64,000 bases of DNA from Paenibacillus sp. YYML68 (GCF_027923405.1 NZ_BQYI01000001.1:2582501-2646500), one strand, 5' to 3'. Numbered from the stretch's first letter, positions 54,398 through 63,239 are shown. Notes: generated from the sequence alone by a model not told the origin. Program-made: numbers and translations.

Positions 54398-54426
54398 TTG
54401 ACAGCTTCTGTCATAGTTCGTATAAT
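54398..54426 (+). promoter_or_regulatory. Near-perfect sigma-A promoter with built-in operator
   Basis: TTGACA (54398-54403), 17 bases, TATAAT (54421-54426): both hexamers match consensus exactly. Inside, TGACAG-CTT-CTGTCA is an inverted repeat (54399-54413) within the 17-base motif GACAGCTTCTGTCATAG (54400-54416) shared with the WYL gene promoter. On the minus strand, CTGTCA and TATAAG 16 bases apart could drive the GyrI-like gene. Confidence 0.85.
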
Positions 54427-54531
54427 GGGCTGCTTCAATCGCCCAGTCGTACCTTCCTCATGGAGTTCACGCGCCCGCGGTGGTATAATGATCGACAAAG
54501 CCAAGAGTTGGAAGCGAGTGAAGCGGGAAGC

Positions 54532-55239
54532 ATGAATGTGAGAGAGCAGTTTGGCCCGATCGACATCTATTTATTTGATCAGCTGCTGAAGGGGCGGCTA
54601 GCTCCGGGTATGCGCATATTGGACGCGGGCTGCGGCGAGGGACGCAATCTCGTGTACTTCTTGCGGGAAGGCTACGAGGTATATGGAGTGGACCGTTCGC
54701 CTGAAGCGATCTCGGCGGTAAGAAGGCAGGCGGAGAAGCTGAGCGAGCGCGAGCGCGAGGAGCGGTTCCGGGTGGAGCCGCTCGACAAGCTGAGCTTCGC
54801 GAATGACAGGTTCGATGCGGTACTGGCGTGCGCAGTTCTGCACTTCGCTGAAGACGAAGCACACTTCCAGGCGATGGTATCGGAGCTGTGGCGCGTGCTG
54901 AAGCCGGGAGGACTACTGTTCGTACGGCTGGCGTCCACAATCGGGATCGAGGACCAGGTCGTGCCACAGGGCAGTCGCAGGTTCGCGCTGCCGGATGGGA
55001 GCGAGCGGTTCCTCGTCGATGCACCGATGCTGCATCGACTGACGGAACGGCTGCACGCGGTGCAGCTGGAGCCGCTGAAGACGGTGTATGTCGAGCGTAT
55101 GCGCTCGATGACGACATGGTGCGTGAAGAAGCCGCACATCTTATTTTTTGACCCCATTGAAGAGACGTATTCAGAGGAAGCTAATATCGAGGAAGCGCAC
55201 ACCGATCAGAGGGAGAGTGGTTCAGGTCGTGAAGCTTAG
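54532..55239 (+). CDS. Class I SAM-dependent methyltransferase
   Basis: A 235-residue methyltransferase. Motif I is ILDAGCGEGRN, followed by the acidic residue in VYGVDRSPEAI and by VLACAVLHFAED. The C-terminal 20 residues are acidic and polar, and overlap the next gene. The start at 54532 has a weak AAGCGGGAAG site; upstream in-frame codons to 54460 are possible. It is transcribed from the strong promoter at 54398-54426 and is the first gene of an apparent methyltransferase, nitrilase and acetyltransferase run. Confidence 0.85.
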   Translation: MNVREQFGPIDIYLFDQLLKGRLAPGMRILDAGCGEGRNLVYFLREGYEVYGVDRSPEAISAVRRQAEKLSEREREERFRVEPLDKLSFANDRFDAVLACAVLHFAEDEAHFQAMVSELWRVLKPGGLLFVRLASTIGIEDQVVPQGSRRFALPDGSERFLVDAPMLHRLTERLHAVQLEPLKTVYVERMRSMTTWCVKKPHILFFDPIEETYSEEANIEEAHTDQRESGSGREA

Positions 55240-56092
55240 AGTATCTGCCGTTCAATATCATCTGCACACGATCACATCGTTCGAGGAGTTCGCAGGTCAA
55301 GTTGAGCATTATGTGAAGACAGCCGCTGAGTTCGAGGCGGACTTCGTCTTGTTCCCGGAGCTGTTCACGACGCAGCTGCTGTCGATTGGACAGCCGGGTC
55401 ATCCGCGTCAGGCGCTGCCGATTACGGAGCTGCCGAGCTTCACGGAGCGCTATGAGACGCTGTTCCGCACTCTCGCGCAGCAGACAGGCATGCATCTGAT
55501 CGGCGGGACGCATATCGTCGAGGAGGGCGGGCGGTTGTACAATGCCGCGTACATGTTCTATCCCGATGGCCGAATTGTGACGCAGCGGAAGCTGCATATT
55601 ACGCCGACTGAGGTGAAGGAGTGGAGCATGGGGGCGGGCGATTCCTTGCAGGTGTTCGACACGGACAAGGGCAAGGTGGCGCTGCTCATCTGCTATGATA
55701 TCGAGTTCCCTGAGATCGTGCGGATGGCGAAGGCGCGCGGCGCCGATGTCATCTTCTGTCCTTCTTGTACGGATGACCGTCACGGCTTCTACCGCGTCCG
55801 GTATACGTGCCATGCGCGGGCGATCGAGAACCAAGTATTCGTCGTGACGACGGGGACGGTCGGCTCGCTGCCGACGGTTGATTTCATGCGGGGCAATTAC
55901 GGGCAGGCGGCGATTATTACGCCGAACGATGTGCCTTTTCCGCCTGCGGGGCTGATGACGGTAGGGGAGATCAATGATGACATGGTGATCACGGGAGACC
56001 TCGATCTGCAGCTGCTGTACGAGGTGAGGGAGAAGGGCTCGGTGACGACGTGGCGCGACCGCCGCGTTGATCTGTATACGGACTGGAGCTGA
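55229..56092 (+). CDS. Carbon-nitrogen hydrolase (nitrilase superfamily)
   Basis: A 287-residue amidase-like enzyme. The catalytic triad is Glu44 in FPELFT, Lys121 in QRKLHIT and Cys155 in LLICYDIEFPE. The GTG at 55229 is chosen because GAGGGAGAG lies about 12 bases upstream; it overlaps the methyltransferase by 11 bases. The KLHITPTEVKEW segment resembles the branch commonly fused to GNAT acetyltransferases, and the next gene is one, so the two proteins may work together. The amide substrate is not known. Confidence 0.9.
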   Translation: MKLRVSAVQYHLHTITSFEEFAGQVEHYVKTAAEFEADFVLFPELFTTQLLSIGQPGHPRQALPITELPSFTERYETLFRTLAQQTGMHLIGGTHIVEEGGRLYNAAYMFYPDGRIVTQRKLHITPTEVKEWSMGAGDSLQVFDTDKGKVALLICYDIEFPEIVRMAKARGADVIFCPSCTDDRHGFYRVRYTCHARAIENQVFVVTTGTVGSLPTVDFMRGNYGQAAIITPNDVPFPPAGLMTVGEINDDMVITGDLDLQLLYEVREKGSVTTWRDRRVDLYTDWS

Positions 56093-56174
56093 GTCGGGAC
56101 GTGTAAACGCCGATCTGCCTGTGAGCTGTGAATAACGCTGTGGATGGTTACTAGTGTTGAGGGAGGGATACGAC

Positions 56175-56849
56175 GTGTGTGCTTACCGTAAGGAGCTGTA
56201 CGTCTTCGATCAGTCTCGTCCGGTGAAGGCGGTCATTCGCAATTATTCGGAGGCGGACTTCGATGCGCTCATCCGCATTCAGCAGGAGAGCTTCCCGCCG
56301 CCGTTCCCAGAGGAGCTGTGGTGGAATAAGGAGCAGCTGAGCGAGCATGTCGCGCGGTTCCCGCAAGGCGCACTGTGTGTGGAGATCGATGGGGAGGCGG
56401 TAGCGTCGATTACGAGTCTGCGTGTCCACTACGAGCCGGAGCACCCTGCACATACATGGGAGGAGATCACGGACTCTGGTTACATCCGCAACCATCGGGA
56501 CGATGGCAACACGCTCTATGTCGTCGACATTAGCGTCAGACCAGCCTATCGCAAGCTTGGACTAGGCAAGTGGCTGATGCAGTCGCTCTACGAGGTCGTG
56601 GTCGAGCTGAAGCTGGATCGGCTGCTCGGAGGCGGACGCATGCCCGGCTACGCGGCTCACTCCGATAAGCTAACACCCGAGCAATATATGGAGAAGGTGC
56701 TTGCGGGCACCTTGAAGGACCCGGTCGTTACCTTCCTGCTGCGGTGCGGTAGAACGCCGGTGTGTCTGGTTGCGAATTATCTCGACGATGAAGAGTCGCG
56801 ACACTATGCGATGCTGATGGAGTGGCGTAATCCGTTCAAGCGCGTTTAA
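56175..56849 (+). CDS. GNAT-family N-acetyltransferase
   Basis: A 224-residue acetyltransferase. The acetyl-CoA site is VDISVRPAYRKLGLGKWLM (R/Q-x-x-G-x-G/A pattern), followed by LLGGGRMPGYAAH, which is typical of the GNAT module that is fused to nitrilase-type hydrolases in other bacteria. The GTG at 56175 is seven bases after GAGGGAGGG; the earlier GTG at 56154 would overlap this site. It follows the hydrolase by 82 bases and looks like the other half of a split fusion. Confidence 0.87.
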   Translation: MCAYRKELYVFDQSRPVKAVIRNYSEADFDALIRIQQESFPPPFPEELWWNKEQLSEHVARFPQGALCVEIDGEAVASITSLRVHYEPEHPAHTWEEITDSGYIRNHRDDGNTLYVVDISVRPAYRKLGLGKWLMQSLYEVVVELKLDRLLGGGRMPGYAAHSDKLTPEQYMEKVLAGTLKDPVVTFLLRCGRTPVCLVANYLDDEESRHYAMLMEWRNPFKRV

Positions 56850-56944
56850 CCGTCTGGCTGGCCGTCTATACTGCTATTGGGATGCTGCTTCAAGCTATAG
56901 TCAGGTAGCATCTGTAGAGGAAGACGGAAGGCAGGCGAACGAGG

Positions 56945-57715
56945 ATGAGGACTTATCGAGTGTACAGCTCTGCGATGGCTGTCATTGTCATGTTAGGTGT
57001 GCTAGGTGGCTGTGCGGGAGGAAGCAAGCTGCCGTGGAGTACAGAGAGCCGTATCGCCTCAAGCGAGCAGCATGGACATGAGGCGGAGCAGCTTGCTGAG
57101 AAGAAGGCGTTAGTCGCGGGTGCCACAGACGCCGCTGCTGACACGTCGAGGTCGGTGCAGGTGAAGCTGATTAATCAGCAAGGAGCCGAAGCGGGCCATG
57201 CGGTGCTGACGGAGACCGTGGAGGGCGTCCAGCTGCAGCTGAAGGTGAGCGGGCTCACCCCAGGCGCGCACGGTATTCATATCCATGAGAATGGCGTATG
57301 TGAGCCACCGCAATTCAAGTCTGCGGGCGGACACTTCAATCCGGATGGGCACGAGCACGGTCTTGAGAATCAGCAAGGGCATCATGCTGGAGACTTGCCG
57401 AATCTGATCGCGGATGCGAGGGGCGAAGCGACGATGGAGCTTGTCGCGAGGTCGCTTACGCTGACGGCAGACGAGCCGCGATCGCTGCAGAACCTAGGCG
57501 AGTCTCGGTCGCTGCAGAAGGCAGACGAGCCGCGGTCGCTGCAGAAAGCAGACGAGCCGCGATCGCTGCAGAACCCAAGCGAGTCGCGGTCGCTGCAGAA
57601 GCAAGGCGGCACGGCTATAGTCATCCATGAGCATGCGGACGATCATCGTACGTCCCCGTCTGGCAATTCCGGCGATCGCATCGTCTGCGGCGTCATTGCG
57701 GCTCCAGCGCCGTAG
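56945..57715 (+). CDS. sodC: Cu/Zn superoxide dismutase lipoprotein with coding minisatellite
   Basis: A 256-residue secreted dismutase, converting superoxide to peroxide and oxygen. The signal peptide ends LGGC (lipobox). Ligand motifs are GIHIHENG, GGHFNPDGHEHG, HHAGDLPN and IHEHADD, so all expected Cu and Zn histidines and the Asp are present, and a distal Cys (IVCGV) can form the conserved disulphide. Five nine-residue repeats (ADEPRSLQN type, about residues 175-219) are inserted in the loop before TAIVIHEHADD, a place where homologues usually have only a short turn. Confidence 0.9.
   Translation: MRTYRVYSSAMAVIVMLGVLGGCAGGSKLPWSTESRIASSEQHGHEAEQLAEKKALVAGATDAAADTSRSVQVKLINQQGAEAGHAVLTETVEGVQLQLKVSGLTPGAHGIHIHENGVCEPPQFKSAGGHFNPDGHEHGLENQQGHHAGDLPNLIADARGEATMELVARSLTLTADEPRSLQNLGESRSLQKADEPRSLQKADEPRSLQNPSESRSLQKQGGTAIVIHEHADDHRTSPSGNSGDRIVCGVIAAPAP
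57467..57601 (+). repeat. Five 27-bp tandem repeats inside sodC
   Basis: Five in-frame units of 27 bases run without gaps. Units 1, 3 and 4 begin GCAGACGAGCCGCG and differ by few bases; units 2 and 5 have a changed start. All end in CGGTCGCTGCAGAA or CGATCGCTGCAGAA. Each codes nine residues with PRSLQ or SRSLQ. Confidence 0.95.
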
Positions 57716-57865
57716 TTTCATATGCGTCACTTTCGCTCTGTTTACCACTAGGCTATCCGCTGTTCGATGATGTATACTAGAGTTCGGTTTATATTCATAG
57801 ATCGGCATGCTAGATAGATCGAACGGATGATCGCGTGGATTAACGGGACGGAAGGGGCGCACCGG

Positions 57866-58963
57866 ATGAAGTTTGACGTGGATTACGTATCGTTTTTTGT
57901 TATACAGGTGGATGGGGAGGAAGGAACCAGCGGGAAGCGGAGCAAGCATTTCCAGACGATGGACGGGGAAGATTACGCGGACAGCGAGCTGCACGCCTTC
58001 CTGGAGGGCGAATTCGCGCGAACGGCGAAGCGGAAGGCTGAGCGTCATCCGAAGGCGGAGCAGGTGCCGACGAAGATCGGACGCTTCATCGTCGAACCGG
58101 GCTACGACCTCGATTCGAATCCGAATTACAACCTGCTGGCGAGATTACGTATTGCGGAATCGGCCGATGCCTTCATGGGTCACGCAGATGAGCTGGTGAC
58201 GGCTTATATGGAGGCGAGCGCGATTCGCGGCGGCGCGATGTTCATCGTGCGGGCAAGACTCAATGAGCTGTTCGACGAGCCGTTCCTATTCGTGTTCAAG
58301 TGCGACTTCGAGCAGAAGATTGCTCGAATTACGGATGAGCGCAGCTTGCTGAATCAGGTGGAGATGGCGATCAGCGCGAAGAACCTGAAGTCGATCATGT
58401 ACCCGCATATGCCGGAGCCGGGCATGCTGGAGAACTGGGAGCTGAAGATTCATCAGTCGTCGCATGCGCGATACTTCGAGGACTTCCTGAAGTTCGTCGA
58501 GTATGAGAAGTCAGTGCCCGAGCTGATGAACGAGCAGGTGCTCGGCTTCGTGCAGCAATATGTGGAACAGGTGTACGAGGACGATGCGGTAGCGAAGGAA
58601 CGCGAGCTCGAGGAGATCGAGCTATGGGCGCATAGTGAGAAGCGGGAGCTGCAGGAGAAGTGGGAGCAGGCCCAGGTCGTTGAGGCTACGTCGATCATGG
58701 TGGAGCAGAAGCCGGATCTGGAGATGAAAATCAATCTCGGCGGCAGCCTATCCGTCCGTGCGCTGCTCGCTGACTACGGTGACCGCCTCCATATCGCGAA
58801 GCTGGGAGGCCGATACGTCGTCCTAATGGAGGCCGATGCGCTCCAGTTCGACAAGGGCATCTCGCCGATTGAGCTGCTGATGCCGGAGTCGCTGCAATCG
58901 CTCGTCGACCGTCTGCAGCAGAAGGTGCGCGAGGAGGAGAAGGAGCCCGCGCTGCCTTATTAG
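57866..58963 (+). CDS. DUF3900-like conserved protein
   Basis: A 365-residue soluble protein. VDYVSFFVIQVDGEEG, ERHPKAEQVPTKIGRFIVEPGY, and HQSSHARYFEDFLKFVEYEKS match my memory of the Bacillales DUF3900 family. A coiled helix (about 240-275: ELEEIELWAHSEKRELQEKW) precedes a C-terminal region. The ATG at 57866 has GGAAGGGG upstream. Function is unknown; no operon partner. Confidence 0.75.
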   Translation: MKFDVDYVSFFVIQVDGEEGTSGKRSKHFQTMDGEDYADSELHAFLEGEFARTAKRKAERHPKAEQVPTKIGRFIVEPGYDLDSNPNYNLLARLRIAESADAFMGHADELVTAYMEASAIRGGAMFIVRARLNELFDEPFLFVFKCDFEQKIARITDERSLLNQVEMAISAKNLKSIMYPHMPEPGMLENWELKIHQSSHARYFEDFLKFVEYEKSVPELMNEQVLGFVQQYVEQVYEDDAVAKERELEEIELWAHSEKRELQEKWEQAQVVEATSIMVEQKPDLEMKINLGGSLSVRALLADYGDRLHIAKLGGRYVVLMEADALQFDKGISPIELLMPESLQSLVDRLQQKVREEEKEPALPY

Positions 58964-58989
58964 ACGCACTGCCTTATTAGAATAGAGAG

Positions 58990-59040
58990 AAGCCTGCGAT
59001 TCGTTGATCGAACGAATCACAGGCTTATTTGTGCTGCCCC
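58990..59040. terminator. Intrinsic terminator after the DUF3900-like gene
   Basis: AAGCCTG (58990-58996) pairs with CAGGCTT (59030-59036), with a perfect GATTCGTT/AACGAATC stem inside, then ATTTG. Confidence 0.88.
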
Positions 59041-59098
59041 TCCAGCTCCAGCTGCGCTTATATCGATTTCGTCTGCGGCTCACTTACATAATTATTGC

Positions 59099-59128
59099 GT
59101 ATATCGCCAATAATGTGAAAACATACCA
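59099..59128 (+). promoter_or_regulatory. Possible sigma-G-type promoter of the ger operon
   Basis: GTATA (59099-59103), 18 bases, CATACCA (59122-59128) approximates the forespore sigma-G pattern GHATR-18-CATHHTA with one mismatch. Transcription would begin close to the ATG at 59144, which would favour the ATG at 59159 as true start. Confidence 0.3.
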
Positions 59129-59143
59129 CAAGGCCGCGAAGGG

Positions 59144-60652
59144 ATGGCGAAGCATAAGATGATATCCGCTCAGCTTGCGTTCAATAAGAAGAAGCTGGAG
59201 GAGCTATTTGCCGATTGTGCAGATTTGACATTGAAGTCGTGGCGATTCGGGTCTGACATGTCTTGCTCGGCAATATCCGCAGGCTTCGAGACGCTGGCTC
59301 CTAAGAACCAACCGAATTATATGAAGGAAACGCTGAAGAGCTTAATTCCGCACGAGCTTGGACCCGCAGAGGATGTAACGGTTGAGGAGCTCATTCGATT
59401 CTACGAGCATTCGGGAGTATCCGAGAGGACTGTCGAGGTGCTAGATAGCTTCGATACAGCGGTTGAACATATATTGAAGGGAAGCCTCGTCATCTTCGTC
59501 GATGGATGGAAGGCTGCGATCAGCTACGATGCCAATTCGATGGAGAACAGGTCGATCAGCGAGCCAATTAATGAGCCGAGCGTCAGCGGTCCCAGAGAAG
59601 GAACCGTTGAGAACCTGGAGACGAATATCGGCCTGCTCCGGTCACGTCTCAAAAATTCGGATTTCAAGCTAGTGCGCCATAAAGCTGGAGATGCGACTAA
59701 GGTAATGGTAGCTTATGGATACTTGAAGGGAACGGTCCAGCCAGACGTATTGGCTGAATTCCAAGCAAGACTCAAGAAGGCGCTTGACTATGAAATTACC
59801 GATCCTAGCTATATTGAGGAGCTGCTAGAGGACTCGACGTATTCTCCCTTTCCACAATTTCGCTATACCGAACGGCCGGATGCAGCTGTCGCTGCTCTAC
59901 TTGACGGCAAAATTATTGTGATGACAGAAGGATCGCCTTCCATCCTCATCGCACCTGGTCTATTCGTCGAATTCCTCACGACGTCCGAGGACTACTATCA
60001 GCGTACAATTCATGCTTCGCTCGTGCGGCTGCTCCGAATCGTTGCTTTCTATATTGCGTTGATGTTACCGAGTACGTATATCGCCTTCTCGACGTTCCAT
60101 CCGGAGCTGCTGCCAACGGTGCTCATGCTGGCTATCTTGGACGCGAGAGAAGGGATTCCGTTTCCTGCGATTGTGGAGGCGCTGGTGATGGAGTTTTTTT
60201 TCGAGCTGCTGCGTGAGGCGGGGATTCGACTGCCGAAGCCGATCGGATCGGCTGTTAGTATCGTAGGAGCACTCGTCATTGGACAAGCCGCGATTGAAGC
60301 GAAGATTGCTTCGCCGATCATGGTGATCGTGGTTGCAGCTACCGGCATCGCATCCTTCGCCTTGCCACAATACAACCTGGCCGTGACGCTACGCATCTTA
60401 CGATTCCCGCTCATGATCTTGTCGGCGATGCTAGGGGGGTTCGGCTTGATGATCGGCTCCCTGTTGATCTTACTTCACTTGACCTGTCTGTGCAGCCTAG
60501 GCCAGCCGTACTTGACGGGGATGGCACCGCTGGAGCTTCGACAATTTCGCGATGTCTTCATCCGATATCCGCTGAAGCTGCTGCTCCGCTCTCCCCGGAA
60601 TCGGAACGTGCGTCGATATGCGAGCCGTTACAGCGAGGAGGGGCCAACGTGA
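59144..60652 (+). CDS. GerA-family germinant receptor A subunit
   Basis: A 502-residue spore inner-membrane protein. The N-terminal cytoplasmic domain (to about residue 280) is followed by five or six spans and a short C-terminus. PSTYIAFSTFHPELLPT, REGIPFPAIVEALVMEFFFELLREAGIRLP and IGSAVSIVGALVIGQAAI are signature segments of GerAA. With the B and C proteins it forms the germinant receptor of the spore. Order here is A, C, small protein, B. Start: ATG 59144, or 59159 if the promoter is as proposed. Confidence 0.95.
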   Translation: MAKHKMISAQLAFNKKKLEELFADCADLTLKSWRFGSDMSCSAISAGFETLAPKNQPNYMKETLKSLIPHELGPAEDVTVEELIRFYEHSGVSERTVEVLDSFDTAVEHILKGSLVIFVDGWKAAISYDANSMENRSISEPINEPSVSGPREGTVENLETNIGLLRSRLKNSDFKLVRHKAGDATKVMVAYGYLKGTVQPDVLAEFQARLKKALDYEITDPSYIEELLEDSTYSPFPQFRYTERPDAAVAALLDGKIIVMTEGSPSILIAPGLFVEFLTTSEDYYQRTIHASLVRLLRIVAFYIALMLPSTYIAFSTFHPELLPTVLMLAILDAREGIPFPAIVEALVMEFFFELLREAGIRLPKPIGSAVSIVGALVIGQAAIEAKIASPIMVIVVAATGIASFALPQYNLAVTLRILRFPLMILSAMLGGFGLMIGSLLILLHLTCLCSLGQPYLTGMAPLELRQFRDVFIRYPLKLLLRSPRNRNVRRYASRYSEEGPT

Positions 60653-61812
60653 TTCGAATATGGGCCGTCGTGCTGCTCGTCTGCATGCTCCCAGGCTGCT
60701 GGAGCAAATTTGAGCTGACCGAGCGCGGCTTCGCACAAGCCTTGGCGATAGACGTGAACGAGAAGGGGATCGTAGAGCTTGTCACCCACTTCTATAATCC
60801 ATCCGGCGGCGGCCAGACGAACGAAGGGAGGCCGGGCGGCTCATCGATCAATATTCGCACTACCGGGCAATCCGTATTCGAGGCGGTACGGGACATCCCG
60901 ATCCATCTGGGCCGTAAGGCGCAATGGAGCCATCTGCGAGTTGTGATGATCGGAGAAGAGGCCGCTAAGCGGATACATGTTGGCAATCTGCTCGACTTTC
61001 TCCTCAGAGATCATGAGCCGCGTAGTACGATATCGATCCTCGTGACTCAAGGATTAGCGCGTGACAGTCTTGAGGTGAAGCCGATTATCGAGAATACGAT
61101 GGGCCAGCAGCTGAAGGAAATTAACGAAACAGCCTATCGCTACACTGGCAAAACGTTAGAGAGCACCTTGCTTGAGGTGCTCATTCAGCTGAAGAGTGCC
61201 TCCCAAACAGCGAAGGTGCCCTATATGTACATTTCAGCTCAGAAGCCGAGTACGACGGTACTGGCAGGCGTTGCCTTGCTGAAGGATGGGTTGCTGGTGG
61301 AGCCGATCATGAAGCCCTCGGAGACGGAGCTGCTGCTGCTGCTCACGAACAAATATCGGAGCGGAATTGTTCATTTACCATGCTCGAGTGCAGGAAAGCC
61401 TGAGGAGTCGTTTGAAATACGTCAATCCACATCTCGGATGAAGCCTAGCTTTGGAGGGGACCGACTTGAGGTTAAGCTGCAAGTCAAGATAAGAGGCTCC
61501 TTGGGCGAGCTTCATTGCTCAAGCGCCCTTACCTCCGAGGAAGAGATGCAGATCTCACAGAAGGTCAACAAGACGCTGCAGCGGAACGCGAACAGGCTGC
61601 TCACCCGACTGCAGCAACAGCAGATCGATGCGATCGAGCTCGGCAACTTCATTGCTGCCCATGACCCGAACCAGTGGAAGAAGCTGAAGGACGAGTGGGG
61701 TCAGCATTTTGCCAAGGCTGTGTTCGACATTGAGGTAGAGACAGAAGTGACAGGCACTGGGATGCTCAAGGGCGCTCCTTCGTTCAAGGCAACGAAGAGG
61801 GAGGAGGACTAG
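60649..61812 (+). CDS. Ger(x)C-family germinant receptor C subunit
   Basis: A 387-residue lipoprotein with signal peptide ending LPGC, a Ger(x)C lipobox. The LTERGFAQALAIDV, FEAVRDIPIHLGRKAQWSHLRVVMIGEE and FLLRDHEPRSTISILV segments are typical. It is the outer-face lipoprotein of the receptor. The GTG overlaps the A-subunit stop (GTGA) with GAGGAGGGG as ribosome site. Length matches B. subtilis GerAC. Confidence 0.94.
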   Translation: MIRIWAVVLLVCMLPGCWSKFELTERGFAQALAIDVNEKGIVELVTHFYNPSGGGQTNEGRPGGSSINIRTTGQSVFEAVRDIPIHLGRKAQWSHLRVVMIGEEAAKRIHVGNLLDFLLRDHEPRSTISILVTQGLARDSLEVKPIIENTMGQQLKEINETAYRYTGKTLESTLLEVLIQLKSASQTAKVPYMYISAQKPSTTVLAGVALLKDGLLVEPIMKPSETELLLLLTNKYRSGIVHLPCSSAGKPEESFEIRQSTSRMKPSFGGDRLEVKLQVKIRGSLGELHCSSALTSEEEMQISQKVNKTLQRNANRLLTRLQQQQIDAIELGNFIAAHDPNQWKKLKDEWGQHFAKAVFDIEVETEVTGTGMLKGAPSFKATKREED

Positions 61813-61813
61813 C

Positions 61814-62053
61814 TTGATTGAACAGATCATCGTCGTCATTCTATGCGTTGTTGTTCCTGTCATTAGCGATTACAAGCTGCTCAAGCAGTCGTCGCTGCGG
61901 GATCGTCTTGTGTATGGAGCGATCACAACGCTATTCCTATATCTAAGTATTATCTATGTAGGGGATCTGGACTGGCCGCAGTTCCAGGAGCTGCTGGACC
62001 TTACGGTTAGCGGACCGTCCGAACCTATCGTGGAGTGGCTGAAGCGGAAGTGA
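61814..62053 (+). CDS. Small membrane protein of the ger operon (GerD-like position)
   Basis: A 79-residue protein with an N-terminal span (IIVVILCVVVPVISDY) and a second hydrophobic stretch (TTLFLYLSIIYVGDL). The TTG follows GAGGAGGAC, two bases after the C-subunit stop. Short proteins of this kind occur in some Paenibacillaceae and Bacillus ger operons (called D subunits) and modulate receptor function. This is inferred from position and shape, not from a known family motif. Confidence 0.72.
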   Translation: MIEQIIVVILCVVVPVISDYKLLKQSSLRDRLVYGAITTLFLYLSIIYVGDLDWPQFQELLDLTVSGPSEPIVEWLKRK

Positions 62054-62116
62054 ATGTGTTCGCAGTCATCGATAAGGCTGTTATGCTCGAATCGAATTGG
62101 AATAGGAGGCATCCAC

Positions 62117-63229
62117 ATGAGGAATAAGATCAGCTCCAAGCAGCTCGCCGCGCTGCTGCTTGCCTTCCTGACCGGGTCAGCCATTATGAACGTTCCGGGC
62201 CCGCTGATCGGGTTCGCCAAGAACGGAGCGTGGCTGTCCCTGCTCCTTTCAAGCTTATGTGGGCTGCTTCTGCTTCTGCTCATCCTGTTCATGATCCGAA
62301 GGAATCCTGGCAAGACGTGGATTGAAGTGTGCAGGTACCGGGCTGGGACGGTTACAGCCTCGCTGCTTGCCATTCCTTTTGTCATCTACGTCTTCATCAT
62401 GCTCACTTGGATCGTGCTGGACATCGGAGCGTTCTTCACGAAGACGATGATGCCGGAGACACCACTCTTTGTCTTCAACGGTCTCATCCTGCTGACTGCG
62501 GCGCTGACCGCTCGGGCTGGACTTGAAGTCATCGGCCGAATGTTTGTGTTGTTGGTGTTTCTGATGATGTTTTTTAGCTTTGCCGTTCTCATCCTGACCA
62601 TTCCTCATTACCATCCGTCGTACTTGCTCCCAGTGCTGGAGGATGGCTGGAAGCCAGTGCTGCATGGCGCGTACTTCACATTCGGCTTCCCTTATGCGGA
62701 GATCACGATCTTCTCGATGCTGCTGCCGCTTGCCGACAGTGGCCGATCCATGAAGCTCGCGCCATATGTGCTCACGGTGTTCGCTATTAACGTGTTCAGC
62801 CTGTTGGCTTCAACGGTCTGCACCATCATGAGCTTCGGGCCGCTTGCCGGAGAGCTTCAATATTCGGTCTTCGAAATCGCCCGATTAATCAGCATTCAGG
62901 AATTCGTGGATCGCGTTGAGTCCGTGATCGGCATCTCTCTTGTTATCGGCTCCTATATGAAGGTAACCATTGCCTTATATGTGTTGAACCTCGCTTGCAG
63001 CCAGCTGACGGGTGTTCGCGACGGACGGCTCCTGGTGATGCCCATTACGATAAGCAGCTTCATACTCAGCCTGACGATGTTCAGTAACGAAGCGCAGTTT
63101 GCCGAGAAGGTGACAACCGTCTGGCCGTTTGTGAACTTGATAGGTGGTGTTATCCCAGTCGTCTTCGTAGCAGGCCTGTCGTTGATGAAGGTGGGGGCTT
63201 CCGAGAAGGCTTCACGGAGATCGACCTAG
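62117..63229 (+). CDS. GerB-family germinant receptor B subunit (permease-like)
   Basis: A 370-residue protein with ten predicted membrane spans, from the APC-like spore germination permease family. KISSKQLAALLLAFLTGSAIMN is the typical start, with TFGFPYAEITIFSMLLP and FGPLAGELQYSVFEIARLISI as family motifs. It probably binds the germinant (amino acid or similar) directly. AGGAGGC lies six bases before the ATG. It ends the operon. Confidence 0.94.
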   Translation: MRNKISSKQLAALLLAFLTGSAIMNVPGPLIGFAKNGAWLSLLLSSLCGLLLLLLILFMIRRNPGKTWIEVCRYRAGTVTASLLAIPFVIYVFIMLTWIVLDIGAFFTKTMMPETPLFVFNGLILLTAALTARAGLEVIGRMFVLLVFLMMFFSFAVLILTIPHYHPSYLLPVLEDGWKPVLHGAYFTFGFPYAEITIFSMLLPLADSGRSMKLAPYVLTVFAINVFSLLASTVCTIMSFGPLAGELQYSVFEIARLISIQEFVDRVESVIGISLVIGSYMKVTIALYVLNLACSQLTGVRDGRLLVMPITISSFILSLTMFSNEAQFAEKVTTVWPFVNLIGGVIPVVFVAGLSLMKVGASEKASRRST

Positions 63230-63239
63230 CAGTTAGTAT

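Noticed and set aside
57467-57601. CRISPR-like array
   Set aside because: The 27-bp units are directly joined with no spacers, in frame within sodC. No cas genes are near.
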